A stretch of 53,556 bases of DNA from Bacillus methanolicus (GCF_008764295.1 NZ_VTQX01000027.1:1-53556), one strand, 5' to 3'; positions 10,297 to 19,301 are shown, numbered from the stretch's first letter. Notes: generated from the sequence alone by a model not told the origin. Translations and numbers: made by a program.

Positions 10297-10662
10297 ATGA
10301 GTCTTAGATCTAATCGTGTTGGCGAACAAATGAAAAAAGAACTCGGCGAGATTATCGGACGGAAAATTAAGGATCCTCGGATAGGGTTTGTTACCGTGAC
10401 AGATGTTCAAGTAACTGGTGATCTTCAACAAGCTAAAGTATTCATTTCCGTTTTAGGAGATGATGAGCAGAAGGAGAATACGCTGAAGGGTTTAGCAAAA
10501 GCAAAAGGCTTTATCCGCTCGGAAATTGGGCAGAGAATCCGCTTGAGAAAAACACCAGAAATCATATTCGAATTTGATGAATCGATTGATTATGGTAATC
10601 GTATCGATTCCCTTTTGTATAAGCTTCAAGAAGAGAACCAAACGAAGGATCATGAAGATTAG
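10297..10662 (+). CDS. rbfA: 30S ribosome-binding factor RbfA
   Basis: RbfA binds the immature 30S subunit and helps 16S rRNA 5'-end maturation, also at low temperature. The 121-aa product has the KH-like fold of the family, with [14 protein letters not shown], the [12 protein letters not shown] stretch, and [18 protein letters not shown] near the C-terminus. I choose ATG 10297 because AGAGGTG (10284-10290) precedes it; an 18-codon in-frame extension upstream has no ribosome site. A terminator follows at 10721, so here the operon appears to end with rbfA. Confidence 0.96.
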   Translation: MSLRSNRVGEQMKKELGEIIGRKIKDPRIGFVTVTDVQVTGDLQQAKVFISVLGDDEQKENTLKGLAKAKGFIRSEIGQRIRLRKTPEIIFEFDESIDYGNRIDSLLYKLQEENQTKDHED

Positions 10663-10720
10663 AGTCGACTTGCGAGCGTTATCGTAGGTAAAAAACTTTT
10701 CATATAATTTGACATGGAGG

Positions 10721-10752
10721 AGGGATAGACGGGTTGTCTATCCTTTTTCTCT
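10721..10752 (+). terminator. Intrinsic terminator after rbfA
   Basis: AGGGATAGAC (10721-10730) pairs with GTCTATCCTT (10736-10745) around GGGTT, followed by TTTTCTCTCG. It separates the nusA/infB operon from truB-ribF. Confidence 0.8.
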
Positions 10753-10860
10753 CGTTTAAGAAGCTATAAATTTCGTTTGTTGTGGCTTACTTTTTCTAGC
10801 GCCAAATTTCAATAAATTTAGGCATTTGGATTTTTTAATGCAACGGGAGAGGCCAGCACC

Positions 10861-10951
10861 GTAAGTTGACTTTGTCGAAGGAAAAGCTCGGCGTCGATGA
10901 GCGCGAAGAAAAGCTACATTTGACCTTACGCACTTGCACTTGGGTCAACTT
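10861..10951. repeat. Diverged foldback repeat between rbfA and truB
   Basis: AAGTTGAC (10863-10870) is the exact reverse complement of GTCAACTT (10944-10951). An alternative pairing joins GTAAG (10861-10865) and CTTAC (10925-10929). The interior, with GAAGGAAAA, GATGAGCGCGAA and TTTGACCTTACG, follows the same order of short motifs as the tandem units at 13539-13982. I read it as an older member of that family; an alignment is needed to be sure. Confidence 0.4.
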
Positions 10952-11059
10952 CATCTAACCATTTCTGTTTTTGTGCGAGTAGCTCGGAGATTTTGGTTCG
11001 ATAGTGTTTTGCAAAAAGGTCGCTCATAAAAAATGCACATGTTGAATAGGAGGATAGAG

Positions 11060-11971
11060 ATGGAAGGGATACTGCCGCTGTATAAACCAAAAGGAATGAC
11101 ATCACATGATTGTGTCTTTAAGCTGCGAAAAATATTGAGGATGAAAAGAATAGGGCATACAGGAACATTAGATCCTGAAGTCGATGGCGTACTTCCCATT
11201 TGCTTGGGACGTGCAACAAAGGTTGCTGAATACATAACAAATGCAGGTAAAACATATGTCGGAGAAGTGACAATCGGCTTTTCTACAACGACAGAGGATG
11301 CAGCAGGAGAAACTGTTGAGGAAAACTTAGAAAAAAAATCTTTTTCCAGAGCGGAAGTTCTAGCTGTGTTAGCGGAGCTTTCCGGTGAAATAACACAAAC
11401 GCCTCCGATGTTCTCAGCAGTAAAAGTTAATGGGAAAAGATTGTATGAATATGCAAGGCAAGGGCTGGAAGTGGAACGACCATCTAGAAAGGTGACGATC
11501 TATTCTATTGAATTGCTGGATGAGCGGGAGCGATTTGAAGGAGAATTGATTCGTTTTCGCTTTCAAGTGTCATGCAGTAAAGGAACATATATCCGTACAC
11601 TTGCCGTAATGATAGGTGAAAAGCTCGGATATCCGGCACATATGTCACAATTAACCCGCATTAGGTCTGCGAGTTTTACGTTAGACGATTGCCTTACCTT
11701 TTCTGAAGTTGAGGAGTTAGTCGGAACAGGAGCAATTGTAGAGGCTCTTCGACCGATTGAGACGGCCTTAAATTATTTGCCGAAATATCAAATAAATGAT
11801 AAATTAGGTGAGAAAGTAAAAAATGGAGCTGTCCTTCCTATTCCAGAGCCATTTCTCAATGAGAAAGGGCCGATTATTTTGGAAGAGATGGATGGTACTG
11901 CCATAGCTATTTATGAGGCACACCCTCAAAAAGAAGGGTTAATGAAGCCTAAAAAAGTGCTTAAAATATAG
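11060..11971 (+). CDS. truB: tRNA pseudouridine(55) synthase TruB
   Basis: TruB makes pseudouridine 55 in the T loop of tRNAs. The 303-aa product carries the catalytic motif GHTGTLDPEVDGVLP with Asp38 as nucleophile, KPKGMTSHD near the N-terminus, and KGTYIRTLA in the middle. A C-terminal PUA-like region follows. ATG 11060 has AGGAGG at 11048-11053; the in-frame ATGs at 11033 and 11039 lack a site. ribF follows 43 bp downstream, so the two are probably co-transcribed. Confidence 0.96.
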   Translation: MEGILPLYKPKGMTSHDCVFKLRKILRMKRIGHTGTLDPEVDGVLPICLGRATKVAEYITNAGKTYVGEVTIGFSTTTEDAAGETVEENLEKKSFSRAEVLAVLAELSGEITQTPPMFSAVKVNGKRLYEYARQGLEVERPSRKVTIYSIELLDERERFEGELIRFRFQVSCSKGTYIRTLAVMIGEKLGYPAHMSQLTRIRSASFTLDDCLTFSEVEELVGTGAIVEALRPIETALNYLPKYQINDKLGEKVKNGAVLPIPEPFLNEKGPIILEEMDGTAIAIYEAHPQKEGLMKPKKVLKI

Positions 11972-12014
11972 ACTATATGAGATTTTTCTGTGACAGGAAT
12001 TAGGTGGGAAAATA

Positions 12015-12959
12015 GTGGAAGTTATTCATATTCATCATCCTCATCAATTTAAGCCCGAACATTTTGCGCCAATGACGATGGCATTAGGTTTTTTTGACGG
12101 GGTTCATTACGGGCATCAGGAAGTAATAAATACGGCTGCTGCAATAGCTAAGAAAAAAAATTGCAAGGTTGCCGTAATGACTTTTGATCCTCATCCGTCT
12201 GTAGTTCTTCGGCGGGATATAAAGCATGTGGAATATATCACTCCTCTAAAAGAGAAGGCGAGATTAATAGAGCAGCTTCATGTAGATTATTTATTTGTGG
12301 TGCATTTTACAAGTGAATTTGCTAACCTTCTTCCGCAGGAGTTTGTTGATCAATATTTAATTGCTTTAAATGTTATTCATGTGGTTGCCGGTTTTGATTA
12401 CAGTTATGGGAGATTAGGGAAAGGCACGATGGAGACACTCCCGTTTCATTCAAGAGGAAAATTTGAATTTACGACTGTACCGAAATTGTCAAACGGGCAT
12501 GAAAAGATAAGCTCCACTCTTATCCGTAAATTGATACGGGAGGGGGATGTGGAAAGAATACCTGACTTTTTAGGCCGTTTTTATACAACGAGTGGGATTG
12601 TTATTCATGGCGACAAAAGAGGTCGAACAATTGGCTTTCCAACTGCTAACACTGCTATTGATGATTCCTTTTATCTCCCACCAACTGGTGTGTATGCTGT
12701 GAGAATCCTTGTTGCAGATAAGTGGTATGAGGGCGTCTGTAATATAGGATATAAGCCAACATTTAATGAAACCCAAGCTCCAAAGCCATCTGTTGAAGTT
12801 CATATCTTTCAATTCACTCAGGAAATTTATGGTTATGAAGTAGTGATTGAGTGGCATAAAAGGATTAGAGCAGAGAAAAAATTCAATGGTATTGAGGAGC
12901 TTGTCCAACAAATAGAAAAAGACAAGGCAAGTACGATTGATTATTTTAATAAAATTTAG
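12015..12959 (+). CDS. ribF: Bifunctional riboflavin kinase/FAD synthetase RibF
   Basis: This enzyme phosphorylates riboflavin to FMN and adenylates FMN to FAD. The 314-aa protein has the N-terminal adenylyltransferase domain with GFFDGVHYGHQ (residues 25-35) and SSTLIRKLI, then the C-terminal riboflavin kinase domain with RGRTIGFPTANT. The start is GTG 12015, with TAGGTGGG about 7 nt upstream. In B. subtilis the same gene is called ribC. The neighbours truB and rpsO are the usual ones. Confidence 0.96.
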   Translation: MEVIHIHHPHQFKPEHFAPMTMALGFFDGVHYGHQEVINTAAAIAKKKNCKVAVMTFDPHPSVVLRRDIKHVEYITPLKEKARLIEQLHVDYLFVVHFTSEFANLLPQEFVDQYLIALNVIHVVAGFDYSYGRLGKGTMETLPFHSRGKFEFTTVPKLSNGHEKISSTLIRKLIREGDVERIPDFLGRFYTTSGIVIHGDKRGRTIGFPTANTAIDDSFYLPPTGVYAVRILVADKWYEGVCNIGYKPTFNETQAPKPSVEVHIFQFTQEIYGYEVVIEWHKRIRAEKKFNGIEELVQQIEKDKASTIDYFNKI

Positions 12960-12998
12960 GTTTATTTTACCGGGAACAGCGAAATATATTGTTTCCTC

Positions 12999-13027
12999 TT
13001 GCTTTTTGTCACAAAAAGTTGTATTCT
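12999..13027 (+). promoter_or_regulatory. Sigma-A promoter of rpsO
   Basis: TTGCTT (12999-13004) and TATTCT (13022-13027) lie 17 bp apart. The start site would be near 13035, giving a leader of about 120 nt before rpsO. Confidence 0.55.
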
Positions 13028-13034
13028 AATTAAC

Positions 13035-13154
13035 GTGAATTCATTTCGTATATATGGATGAATGCACGTACTAAAAATGAACCTTTGCTTGGCAAGTCGA
13101 GTCACCGACGCTTGCTGGAGCATCTGGGGATTGAATATTTAGGAGGTGAAACGG
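13035..13154 (+). promoter_or_regulatory. rpsO leader, possible S15 autoregulatory element
   Basis: The leader contains GCAAGTCG (13092-13099) pairing with CGACGCTTGC (13106-13115) with a 2-nt bulge and a 6-nt loop, and a competing CTTGGCAAG palindrome. Ribosomal protein S15 is known to regulate its own mRNA through leader structures in several bacteria, including Geobacillus. I cannot show that this fold matches a known S15 leader. Confidence 0.4.
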
Positions 13155-13424
13155 ATGGCAATCACAAAAGAACGTAAGAATGAACTTATCAATGAGTTTA
13201 AAACACATGAGAACGATACTGGTTCACCAGAAGTTCAAATCGCTGTCCTTACTGAGGAGATCAATAATTTAAATGATCACTTACGTACTCATAAGAAAGA
13301 CCACCATTCACGTCGCGGTCTTTTGAAAATGGTAGGTAGACGTCGTAACCTATTAACTTATCTTCGTAACAAAGACGTTCAACGTTACCGTGAGTTAATC
13401 AACAGACTTGGTTTACGTCGATAA
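13155..13424 (+). CDS. rpsO: 30S ribosomal protein S15
   Basis: S15 binds the 16S rRNA central domain early in 30S assembly. The product is exactly 89 aa, the family length, with [15 protein letters not shown], the conserved [12 protein letters not shown] stretch and [11 protein letters not shown] 13155 is preceded by AGGAGGTGA; the upstream in-frame start at 13146 would overlap that site. It has its own promoter and terminator. Confidence 0.98.
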   Translation: MAITKERKNELINEFKTHENDTGSPEVQIAVLTEEINNLNDHLRTHKKDHHSRRGLLKMVGRRRNLLTYLRNKDVQRYRELINRLGLRR

Positions 13425-13440
13425 GAACTGGATGTTAACA

Positions 13441-13466
13441 AAAGCGGGATTTTTCCCGCTTTTTTG
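13441..13466 (+). terminator. Intrinsic terminator after rpsO
   Basis: AAGCGGGA and TCCCGCTT pair around TTTT and are followed by TTTTG. Confidence 0.88.
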
Positions 13467-13538
13467 TTAGCATTAAATAATTGGAAAATTAATACATAAT
13501 CTCGTATTTTAAGTCCATAAAAAAATGTACATAATATA

Positions 13539-13691
13539 AGAAAAGCGGAAGGCCCCTGTTTAGCACCGTATGGCCTGGAGAGACGTCGACTGAGATAAAG
13601 GAGATACGAAGAGCGAAAGCGAATCGATATCGACTTATCGTAGGGAGGCGGCTTGAAGGACAATAGGTGCTAGGGGCCTGAAGCTGGACAG
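13539..13691. repeat. Tandem foldback repeat, unit 1 (153 bp)
   Basis: The unit begins AGAAAAGCGGAAGGCCCC. Its arms are complementary: AGGCCCCT plus AGCACC (13550-13567, split by a 4-nt GTTT) pairs with GGTGCTAGGGGCCT (13666-13679). The interior has TACGA paired with TCGTA, a CGATATCG palindrome, and GAGCGAAAGCG. It ends with GAAGCTGGACAG. The overall form recalls intergenic foldback repeats common in Bacillaceae genomes (GAAAAGCGGAAGCG... at one end, ...GCTGGAC at the other). Confidence 0.8.
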
Positions 13692-13844
13692 AGAAAAGCG
13701 GAAGGCCCCTGTTTAGCACCGTATGGCCTGGAGAGACAGCGACTGAGATAAAGGAGATACGAAGAGCGAAAGCGAATCGATATCGACTTATCGTAGGGAG
13801 GCGGCTTGAAGGACAATAGGTGCTAGGGGCCTGAAGCTGGACAG
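13692..13844. repeat. Tandem foldback repeat, unit 2 (153 bp)
   Basis: A direct, immediately adjacent copy of unit 1 with the same length. I find only a two-base difference (AGACGTCG in unit 1, AGACAGCG here), so the duplication is recent or homogenised. Confidence 0.85.
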
Positions 13845-13982
13845 AGAAAAGCGGAAGCGGCTTGCTTATCTCCGTACAAACTGGAAGGGCTTGTTCTTTC
13901 GATAAAGGAAAACCAATGAGCGAAAGTGAATTGAGTTTGACTTATCGTAGGGAGAGGACCTGAAGTTTGCAAGGATAGCCGC
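13845..13982. repeat. Tandem foldback repeat, diverged unit 3
   Basis: The unit shares AGAAAAGCGGAAG, GATAAAGGA, GAGCGAAAG and GACTTATCGTAGGGAG with units 1 and 2, but its arms differ. GCGGCT (13857-13862) pairs with AGCCGC (13977-13982), and AAACT in the left arm pairs with AGTTT in the right. The stem is thus kept with a different sequence, as if both arms changed together. Confidence 0.7.
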
Positions 13983-14171
13983 TGTGAGAATGTCATAAGG
14001 AAACCACTTTAGCTGAAAGATAGCATAAGCAAATATAGTTTTATGTAAAATAATGAATATTATCCGTCATCATCATGCTTAATAGAGTAATGAGATGAAG
14101 TTTAAGATACAATATATTTTTAATTAGCTAAATCTCCCAGGAGTGTTAGTAAGAGAGGGGTTTTAAAAAGA

Positions 14172-16292
14172 ATGGGACAAGAAAAACAAATCTTTTCCAT
14201 AGAGTGGGCTGGCCGGCCACTAACTGTTGAAATTGGTCAATTGGCAAAACAAGCTAACGGCTCAGCATTAATCCGTTATGGAGATACTGCTGTATTAAGC
14301 ACAGCAACTGCTTCAAAAGAACCGAAAAAGCTAGACTTCTTTCCGTTAACTGTTAATTATGAGGAAAGACTATATGCTGTAGGAAAGATTCCAGGAGGTT
14401 TCATTAAGAGGGAAGGACGTCCGAGTGAAAAAGCGATTTTAGCAAGCCGCTTAATTGATCGTCCCATCCGACCTTTATTTGCTGATGGCTTTAGGAATGA
14501 AGTCCAAGTCATTAGCATGGTAATGAGTGTAGATCAAGATTGCTCATCGGAAATGGCTGCGATGTTTGGCTCTTCTCTTGCTTTAACAATTTCAGATATT
14601 CCGTTTGAAGGACCAATTGCTGGAGTGACGGTAGGACGAATAGATGGAAACTTTGTTATTAATCCAAATGTTGAGCAAATGGAAAAAAGTGATATCCATT
14701 TAGTTGTTGCCGGTACAAAAGATGCGATCAATATGGTGGAAGCGGGCGCAGATGAAGTGCCTGAAGAAACAATGCTTGAAGCCATTATGTTTGGTCATGA
14801 AGAAATTAAACGTTTGATTGCCTTTCAAGAAGAAATTGCTGCAAAAGTTGGCAAGGAAAAGATGGAAGTTATCCTTTTCAATGTCGATGAGCAATTAGAA
14901 GCAGAAATTCGTGAAACATGCGAAAAAGAAATGATTGAAGCCATTCAAGTGCAGGAAAAGCATGCGCGTGAGGACGCGATAAAAGCAGTGAAAGACAGAG
15001 TGATTGCTCAGTATGAAGAGCAGGAAGCAGATGAGGATGACCTAAAGCAAGTGAAACAAATATTAGACAAGCTTGTAAAAGGTGAAGTTCGTCGGTTAAT
15101 TACAGAAGAAAAAGTACGCCCTGATGGTCGTAATCCGGATGAAATCCGTCCTTTATCTTCAGAAGTTGGACTTCTTCCGCGTACGCATGGTTCCGGGCTA
15201 TTCACACGTGGACAGACACAAGCATTAAGTATTTGTACACTTGGAGCATTAGGAGATGTACAAATATTAGATGGCTTAGGAATCGAAGAAGAAAAACGGT
15301 TTATGCATCATTATAATTTCCCAAGCTTCAGTGTAGGAGAAACAGGACCAATTAGAGGACCTGGTCGTCGGGAAATTGGACATGGTGCACTTGGAGAACG
15401 TGCTCTTGAACCAATTATCCCTTCTGAAAGCGACTTTCCGTATACAATTCGCTTAGTATCAGAAGTACTTGAATCAAATGGTTCAACCTCGCAAGCGAGT
15501 ATTTGTGCAAGTACGTTGGCAATGATGGATGCTGGGGTGCCGATTAAAGCGCCAGTTGCTGGAATTGCGATGGGGCTTGTGAAATCTGGCGAACATTATA
15601 CCGTTTTAACAGACATTCAAGGAATGGAAGACCATTTAGGGGATATGGACTTTAAAGTTGCAGGTACTTCTAAAGGGGTAACTGCCCTGCAAATGGATAT
15701 TAAAATTGAAGGATTATCTCGTGAAATTCTAGAAGAAGCATTGCAACAAGCTAAAAAAGGCCGGATGCAAATTCTTGAATCAATGCTAGCGACGATTTCT
15801 GCACCAAATAACGAGCTTTCTCAATATGCTCCAAAAATCTTAACGATGCATATTAACCCAGATAAAATTCGCGATGTTATCGGACCAAGCGGAAAGCAGA
15901 TTAACAAAATTATTGAAGAAACAAATGTTAAAATCGATATTGAACAAGATGGTACCATTTTCATTTCTTCAACAAATGAGGAAATGAACCAAAAAGCGAA
16001 AAAGATTATAGAAGACATCGTACGTGAAGTGGAAGTTGGTCAAATGTACTTAGGAAAAGTAAAACGAATTGAGAAATTCGGTGCATTTGTTGAAATCTTT
16101 AGCGGTAAAGATGGCTTAGTTCATATTTCAGAAATAGCAGAAGAACGGGTTGGAAAAGTAGAAGATGTATTATCAATCGGTGATGAAGTGCTTGTAAAAG
16201 TAACGGAGATTGATAAACAAGGACGTGTTAACTTATCCAGAAAAGCTGTTCTAAAAGAGCAACGAGAGCAAAAGGAACAGGCACAGAAGTAA
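14172..16292 (+). CDS. pnpA: Polyribonucleotide nucleotidyltransferase (PNPase)
   Basis: PNPase is the main 3'-to-5' phosphorolytic exoribonuclease. The 706-aa protein shows two RNase PH domains separated by the helical PNPase domain, with the [10 protein letters not shown] and RPIRPLF stretches in the first and [15 protein letters not shown] in the second. A KH domain follows (about 560-615, with [13 protein letters not shown]) and an S1 domain (about 622-690, with [18 protein letters not shown]). GAGAGGGG lies 11 nt before ATG 14172, a rather long spacing. Expression is separated from rpsO by a terminator and repeats. Confidence 0.98.
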   Translation: MGQEKQIFSIEWAGRPLTVEIGQLAKQANGSALIRYGDTAVLSTATASKEPKKLDFFPLTVNYEERLYAVGKIPGGFIKREGRPSEKAILASRLIDRPIRPLFADGFRNEVQVISMVMSVDQDCSSEMAAMFGSSLALTISDIPFEGPIAGVTVGRIDGNFVINPNVEQMEKSDIHLVVAGTKDAINMVEAGADEVPEETMLEAIMFGHEEIKRLIAFQEEIAAKVGKEKMEVILFNVDEQLEAEIRETCEKEMIEAIQVQEKHAREDAIKAVKDRVIAQYEEQEADEDDLKQVKQILDKLVKGEVRRLITEEKVRPDGRNPDEIRPLSSEVGLLPRTHGSGLFTRGQTQALSICTLGALGDVQILDGLGIEEEKRFMHHYNFPSFSVGETGPIRGPGRREIGHGALGERALEPIIPSESDFPYTIRLVSEVLESNGSTSQASICASTLAMMDAGVPIKAPVAGIAMGLVKSGEHYTVLTDIQGMEDHLGDMDFKVAGTSKGVTALQMDIKIEGLSREILEEALQQAKKGRMQILESMLATISAPNNELSQYAPKILTMHINPDKIRDVIGPSGKQINKIIEETNVKIDIEQDGTIFISSTNEEMNQKAKKIIEDIVREVEVGQMYLGKVKRIEKFGAFVEIFSGKDGLVHISEIAEERVGKVEDVLSIGDEVLVKVTEIDKQGRVNLSRKAVLKEQREQKEQAQK

Positions 16293-16338
16293 ATGTTTCA
16301 CTTACGAAGTTAAGAAACAAGTGCTCCTATGCTTCGAA

Positions 16339-16366
16339 AAAGTCAGGGGATGCCCTGGCTTTTTGT
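16339..16366 (+). terminator. Intrinsic terminator after pnpA
   Basis: AAAGTCAGGG (16339-16348) pairs with CCCTGGCTTT (16353-16362) around GATG, followed by TTTG. Confidence 0.75.
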
Positions 16367-16455
16367 GTCTCTTTAGTACTAGAAGTGGGTTTTCTGCAAA
16401 CCTAGTTCTACCTTGTCCCCCTTCCTCATAATTTGTAAGGAAGGAGGCATATAGG

Positions 16456-17394
16456 ATGAAAAAGCTGATTTTTATTGCTATGATTGTTTTACTCGGTGTC
16501 CTTATTGTGAATAATTCATTAACAGTACAATATTTGGCGAAGTTAAAAGGAGATAGCACATTCGTCAGTAAAAAAGTTGACCCTTTATATGAAGAGATTC
16601 GTTCTAAGGAAAAAGATTACGAACTTGCACCTATAGATGCGAAGATTGACCCAGTCTGGAAAGCAGTTCCGGGCATTAATGGTTTAAAGGTTGATGTTGA
16701 CGCTTCTTTTGAGAAAATGAAGAAAGATGGGAAATTTAAAAAGGAAAAGCTTGTATTTACACAAGTTGAACCAAATGTCCACCTCCGTGATCTACCGCCA
16801 AATCCAATTTATAAAGGCAATCCAGAAAAGCCAATGGTTAGCTTTATTATTAATGTAGCATGGGGCAATGAATATCTTTCCCCTATTCTTGCAACTTTGA
16901 AAAAACATAATGTTCACGTTACCTTTTTTTTAGAGGGAAGATGGGTGAAAAATCATCCGGAATTAGCCAAAATGATTTCCTCAGCAGGGCATGAGGTTGG
17001 AAATCATTCCTATACACATCCCGATATGAAGCGAATTTCCGCGGGAATGATTAGACAGGAGATTCAAAAAACAAATGAAGTGATTGAAGCAACGACTGAA
17101 AAACTTCCTTTATGGTTAGCGCCTCCTAGTGGAAGTTATCGCGATGAAGTAGTGAAAATTGCTGCTGAAGAAAAGCTGGGAACTGTCTTGTGGAGTGTCG
17201 ATACGATCGATTGGCAAAAACCAACACCTGAGGTTCTTATCGACCGCGTTATCAGTAAAATTCATAACGGGGCAATGGTGTTGATGCATCCGACCGATTC
17301 AACTGCAAAAGCACTCGATCTATTAATAACTGAAATTAAAGATAAGGATTTAGAAATTAATACTGTATCAGAGCTGCTGAGTGAAAGACGGTAA
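16456..17394 (+). CDS. ylxY: YlxY sporulation-associated polysaccharide deacetylase-like protein
   Basis: A 312-aa protein with an N-terminal membrane anchor or signal (residues 3-20, FIAMIVLLGVLIV) and a NodB-like fold from about residue 125. The second NodB motif is intact (HSYTHPDM), and the WSVDTIDW and LMHPT motifs are present. The first motif, normally TFDDG with two metal/catalytic Asp, reads INVAWGNE, so key acidic residues are absent. To my knowledge this is typical of the YlxY family, so the protein may bind rather than deacetylate glycans. AAGGAGG (16441-16447) is 8 nt from the ATG. Synteny with pnpA and mlpA supports the name. Confidence 0.9.
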   Translation: MKKLIFIAMIVLLGVLIVNNSLTVQYLAKLKGDSTFVSKKVDPLYEEIRSKEKDYELAPIDAKIDPVWKAVPGINGLKVDVDASFEKMKKDGKFKKEKLVFTQVEPNVHLRDLPPNPIYKGNPEKPMVSFIINVAWGNEYLSPILATLKKHNVHVTFFLEGRWVKNHPELAKMISSAGHEVGNHSYTHPDMKRISAGMIRQEIQKTNEVIEATTEKLPLWLAPPSGSYRDEVVKIAAEEKLGTVLWSVDTIDWQKPTPEVLIDRVISKIHNGAMVLMHPTDSTAKALDLLITEIKDKDLEINTVSELLSERR

Positions 17395-17611
17395 GACTTT
17401 CGGATATTAGAGGGAAAAAGAGACAAGCTAAGAATAATGCTGATCTATCATAACAAAGATGAGAAGCAGTTTCGTCTTGGTCATATTTATAGAGGCTGTT
17501 ATCGTAACGACCAGCATATACCACGGTTTAAGAAATAAAGTATTTTCGGCAACGGTGAAGTCATCAAACGATGTAATTTTAGCATCATGTTTTGAAACAG
17601 GAGGAATTTGC

Positions 17612-18847
17612 GTGATTAAGAGATATACTTGTCAAAATGGAGTAAGAATCGTACTAGAAAATATACCTACTGTTCGTTCAGTTGCTATTGGTGTCTGGAT
17701 TGGAACTGGTTCACGTAATGAGAATCCGGAAAACAATGGAATTTCTCATTTTCTTGAGCATATGTTTTTTAAAGGAACTAAGACGAGATCGGCGCGTGAA
17801 ATAGCCGAATCATTTGATAGTATCGGCGGCCAGGTTAATGCCTTCACATCAAAAGAATATACTTGCTACTATGCAAAGGTTCTGGACAATCATGCGAATT
17901 TTGCTCTTGAAGTACTTGCTGATATGTTTTTCAATTCAACCTTTGATGAAGAAGAGTTGAAAAAAGAAAAGAATGTTGTTTATGAAGAAATCAAGATGTA
18001 TGAGGATACACCCGATGATATTGTTCATGATTTGTTAAGTAAAGCTGTCTATGAAAATCATCCGTTAGGCTATCCAATTTTAGGTACCGAGGAGACATTG
18101 GCATCTTTTACTGGTGAAACATTAAAAGAATATATGCATAATACATACACTCCGGAAAATGTCGTGATTTCCATTGCTGGAAATATTACTGAATCGTTTA
18201 TTTCTGATGTAGAAAAACATTTTGGGAGCTATGAAGGTGGGAATCAGGAACAGCCTGATGGAAAGCCTATGTTCCATATGAACCATATGGCACGGAAAAA
18301 GGAAACGGAACAGGCCCATCTATGCATTGGGTTTGAAGGGCTACAAGTAGGGCATGAAGACATTTATAATTTGATCGTTTTAAATAATGTTCTTGGCGGG
18401 AGCATGAGTTCAAGATTATTCCAAGATGTCCGTGAACGAAAAGGGCTTGCATATTCTGTATTCTCATATCATTCTTCCTTCCACGATAGCGGAATTGTGA
18501 CGATTTATGGAGGCACGGGTGCTAAGCAGTTAGATGTGTTGTTTGATACGATCAATGAAACACTTGCTAATTTAAAAAGTGAAGGGATTACAGAAAAAGA
18601 GCTAAACAACTGTAAAGAGCAGTTAAAAGGGAGCTTAATGTTAAGTTTAGAAAGTACGAACAGCCGTATGAGCCGCAATGGAAAAAATGAGCTCCTGTTA
18701 AAACGCCATCGTACCCTTGATGAAATTGTTCATGAGATTGATCAGGTTTCTAAGGAAGGCGTTGACAAGCTCGCCAATACAATTTTCACAAATGCATTTT
18801 CAGTTTCTCTCATAAGCCCAGAGGGAGAGTTACCAAAGAATATTTAA
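17612..18847 (+). CDS. mlpA: M16 family zinc metallopeptidase MlpA (YmxG)
   Basis: A 411-aa insulinase/processing-peptidase-like protein with the inverted zinc motif HFLEH (His46, Glu49, His50) and a third ligand Glu126 in EEIKMYED, 76 residues on. The C-terminal half has the second M16 domain. The start is GTG 17612 with AGGAGG at 17599-17604. The frame stays open another 51 codons upstream (to 17459), but that part has no ribosome site and no family similarity. In B. subtilis mlpA has been linked to control of extracellular protease levels. A terminator follows. Confidence 0.93.
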   Translation: MIKRYTCQNGVRIVLENIPTVRSVAIGVWIGTGSRNENPENNGISHFLEHMFFKGTKTRSAREIAESFDSIGGQVNAFTSKEYTCYYAKVLDNHANFALEVLADMFFNSTFDEEELKKEKNVVYEEIKMYEDTPDDIVHDLLSKAVYENHPLGYPILGTEETLASFTGETLKEYMHNTYTPENVVISIAGNITESFISDVEKHFGSYEGGNQEQPDGKPMFHMNHMARKKETEQAHLCIGFEGLQVGHEDIYNLIVLNNVLGGSMSSRLFQDVRERKGLAYSVFSYHSSFHDSGIVTIYGGTGAKQLDVLFDTINETLANLKSEGITEKELNNCKEQLKGSLMLSLESTNSRMSRNGKNELLLKRHRTLDEIVHEIDQVSKEGVDKLANTIFTNAFSVSLISPEGELPKNI

Positions 18848-18854
18848 CGTCTTG

Positions 18855-18884
18855 CAACCTGCTTTTCGGCAGGTTGTTTTTTTT
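18855..18884 (+). terminator. Intrinsic terminator after mlpA
   Basis: CAACCTGC (18855-18862) pairs with GCAGGTTG (18869-18876) and eight T follow. Confidence 0.9.
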
Positions 18885-19011
18885 GTAGAATGACAAGATC
18901 GACCGCAAATTTCCAATTTGGCAAAATGTAAATAATTTAGGTCGAGCTTATTCTAAATTCTGTTATGTATTGATACATATATAAGGAGTGATGGAAACGG
19001 AGGGGAATGAA

Positions 19012-19266
19012 TTGAGGCTTAGTGAATTAAGTGGGAAGGAAATAGTCGATGTTAAAAAGGCAGAACGCCTAGGTGTTTTGGGGCAAACTGATTTAGAAAT
19101 CGACGAGAATAGTGGCCAAATTAGGGCTTTGCTGATTCCGTCGTTAAAATGGTTTGGCTTTAAAAGACAAGGCGGAGAAGTTCGAGTACCTTGGCGTCAT
19201 ATTAAAAAAATCGGTAATGATATGATCATTATTGATGTACCAAATAACGATTTAGATGAGGATTGA
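19012..19266 (+). CDS. ymxH: PRC-barrel protein of the YlmC/YmxH sporulation family
   Basis: A small PRC-barrel protein, with RLSELSGKEIVDVKKAERLGVLG at residues 2-24 and VPWRHIKKIGNDMIIID near the C-terminus. I start it at TTG 19012 (84 aa), because GGAGGGG (18999-19005) is 6 nt upstream and the family begins with MRLSELSGKE. The alternative GTG/ATG at 18988/18991 has AAGGAG only 2 nt away. The function is unknown; relatives are made during sporulation. The stop codon lies in the terminator stem. Confidence 0.88.
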   Translation: MRLSELSGKEIVDVKKAERLGVLGQTDLEIDENSGQIRALLIPSLKWFGFKRQGGEVRVPWRHIKKIGNDMIIIDVPNNDLDED

Positions 19267-19301
19267 AGCAAATAGTTTTTTGCACCAATCCTTTCTTTTT
19301 T
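19259..19301 (+). terminator. Intrinsic terminator after ymxH
   Basis: AGGATTG (19259-19265) pairs with CAATCCT (19286-19292), and GCAAA with TTTGC inside. TTCTTTTTT follows. The stem overlaps the end of ymxH. Confidence 0.65.

Larger units (their letters stand above)
10663..11059. other. rbfA-truB intergenic region
   Basis: About 400 bp holding the rbfA terminator (10721-10752) and a diverged foldback element (10861-10951). No coding frame and no convincing promoter for truB were seen, although the terminator implies that one should exist. Confidence 0.5.
13467..14171. other. rpsO-pnpA intergenic region with tandem foldback repeats
   Basis: About 700 bp of noncoding DNA. Most of it is three tandem foldback units (13539-13982). 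The remainder, 13983-14171, is AT-rich; a TACAAT at 14108-14113 could be a pnpA -10 box but has no good -35. Confidence 0.6.

Noticed and set aside
13539..13982. Tandem repeats as a CRISPR array
   Set aside because: Units are about 150 bp, contiguous, with no unique spacers and no cas genes nearby.
17459..17611. 51-codon N-terminal extension of mlpA
   Set aside because: No ribosome site upstream; GTG 17612 has AGGAGG at 7 nt and gives the family length.
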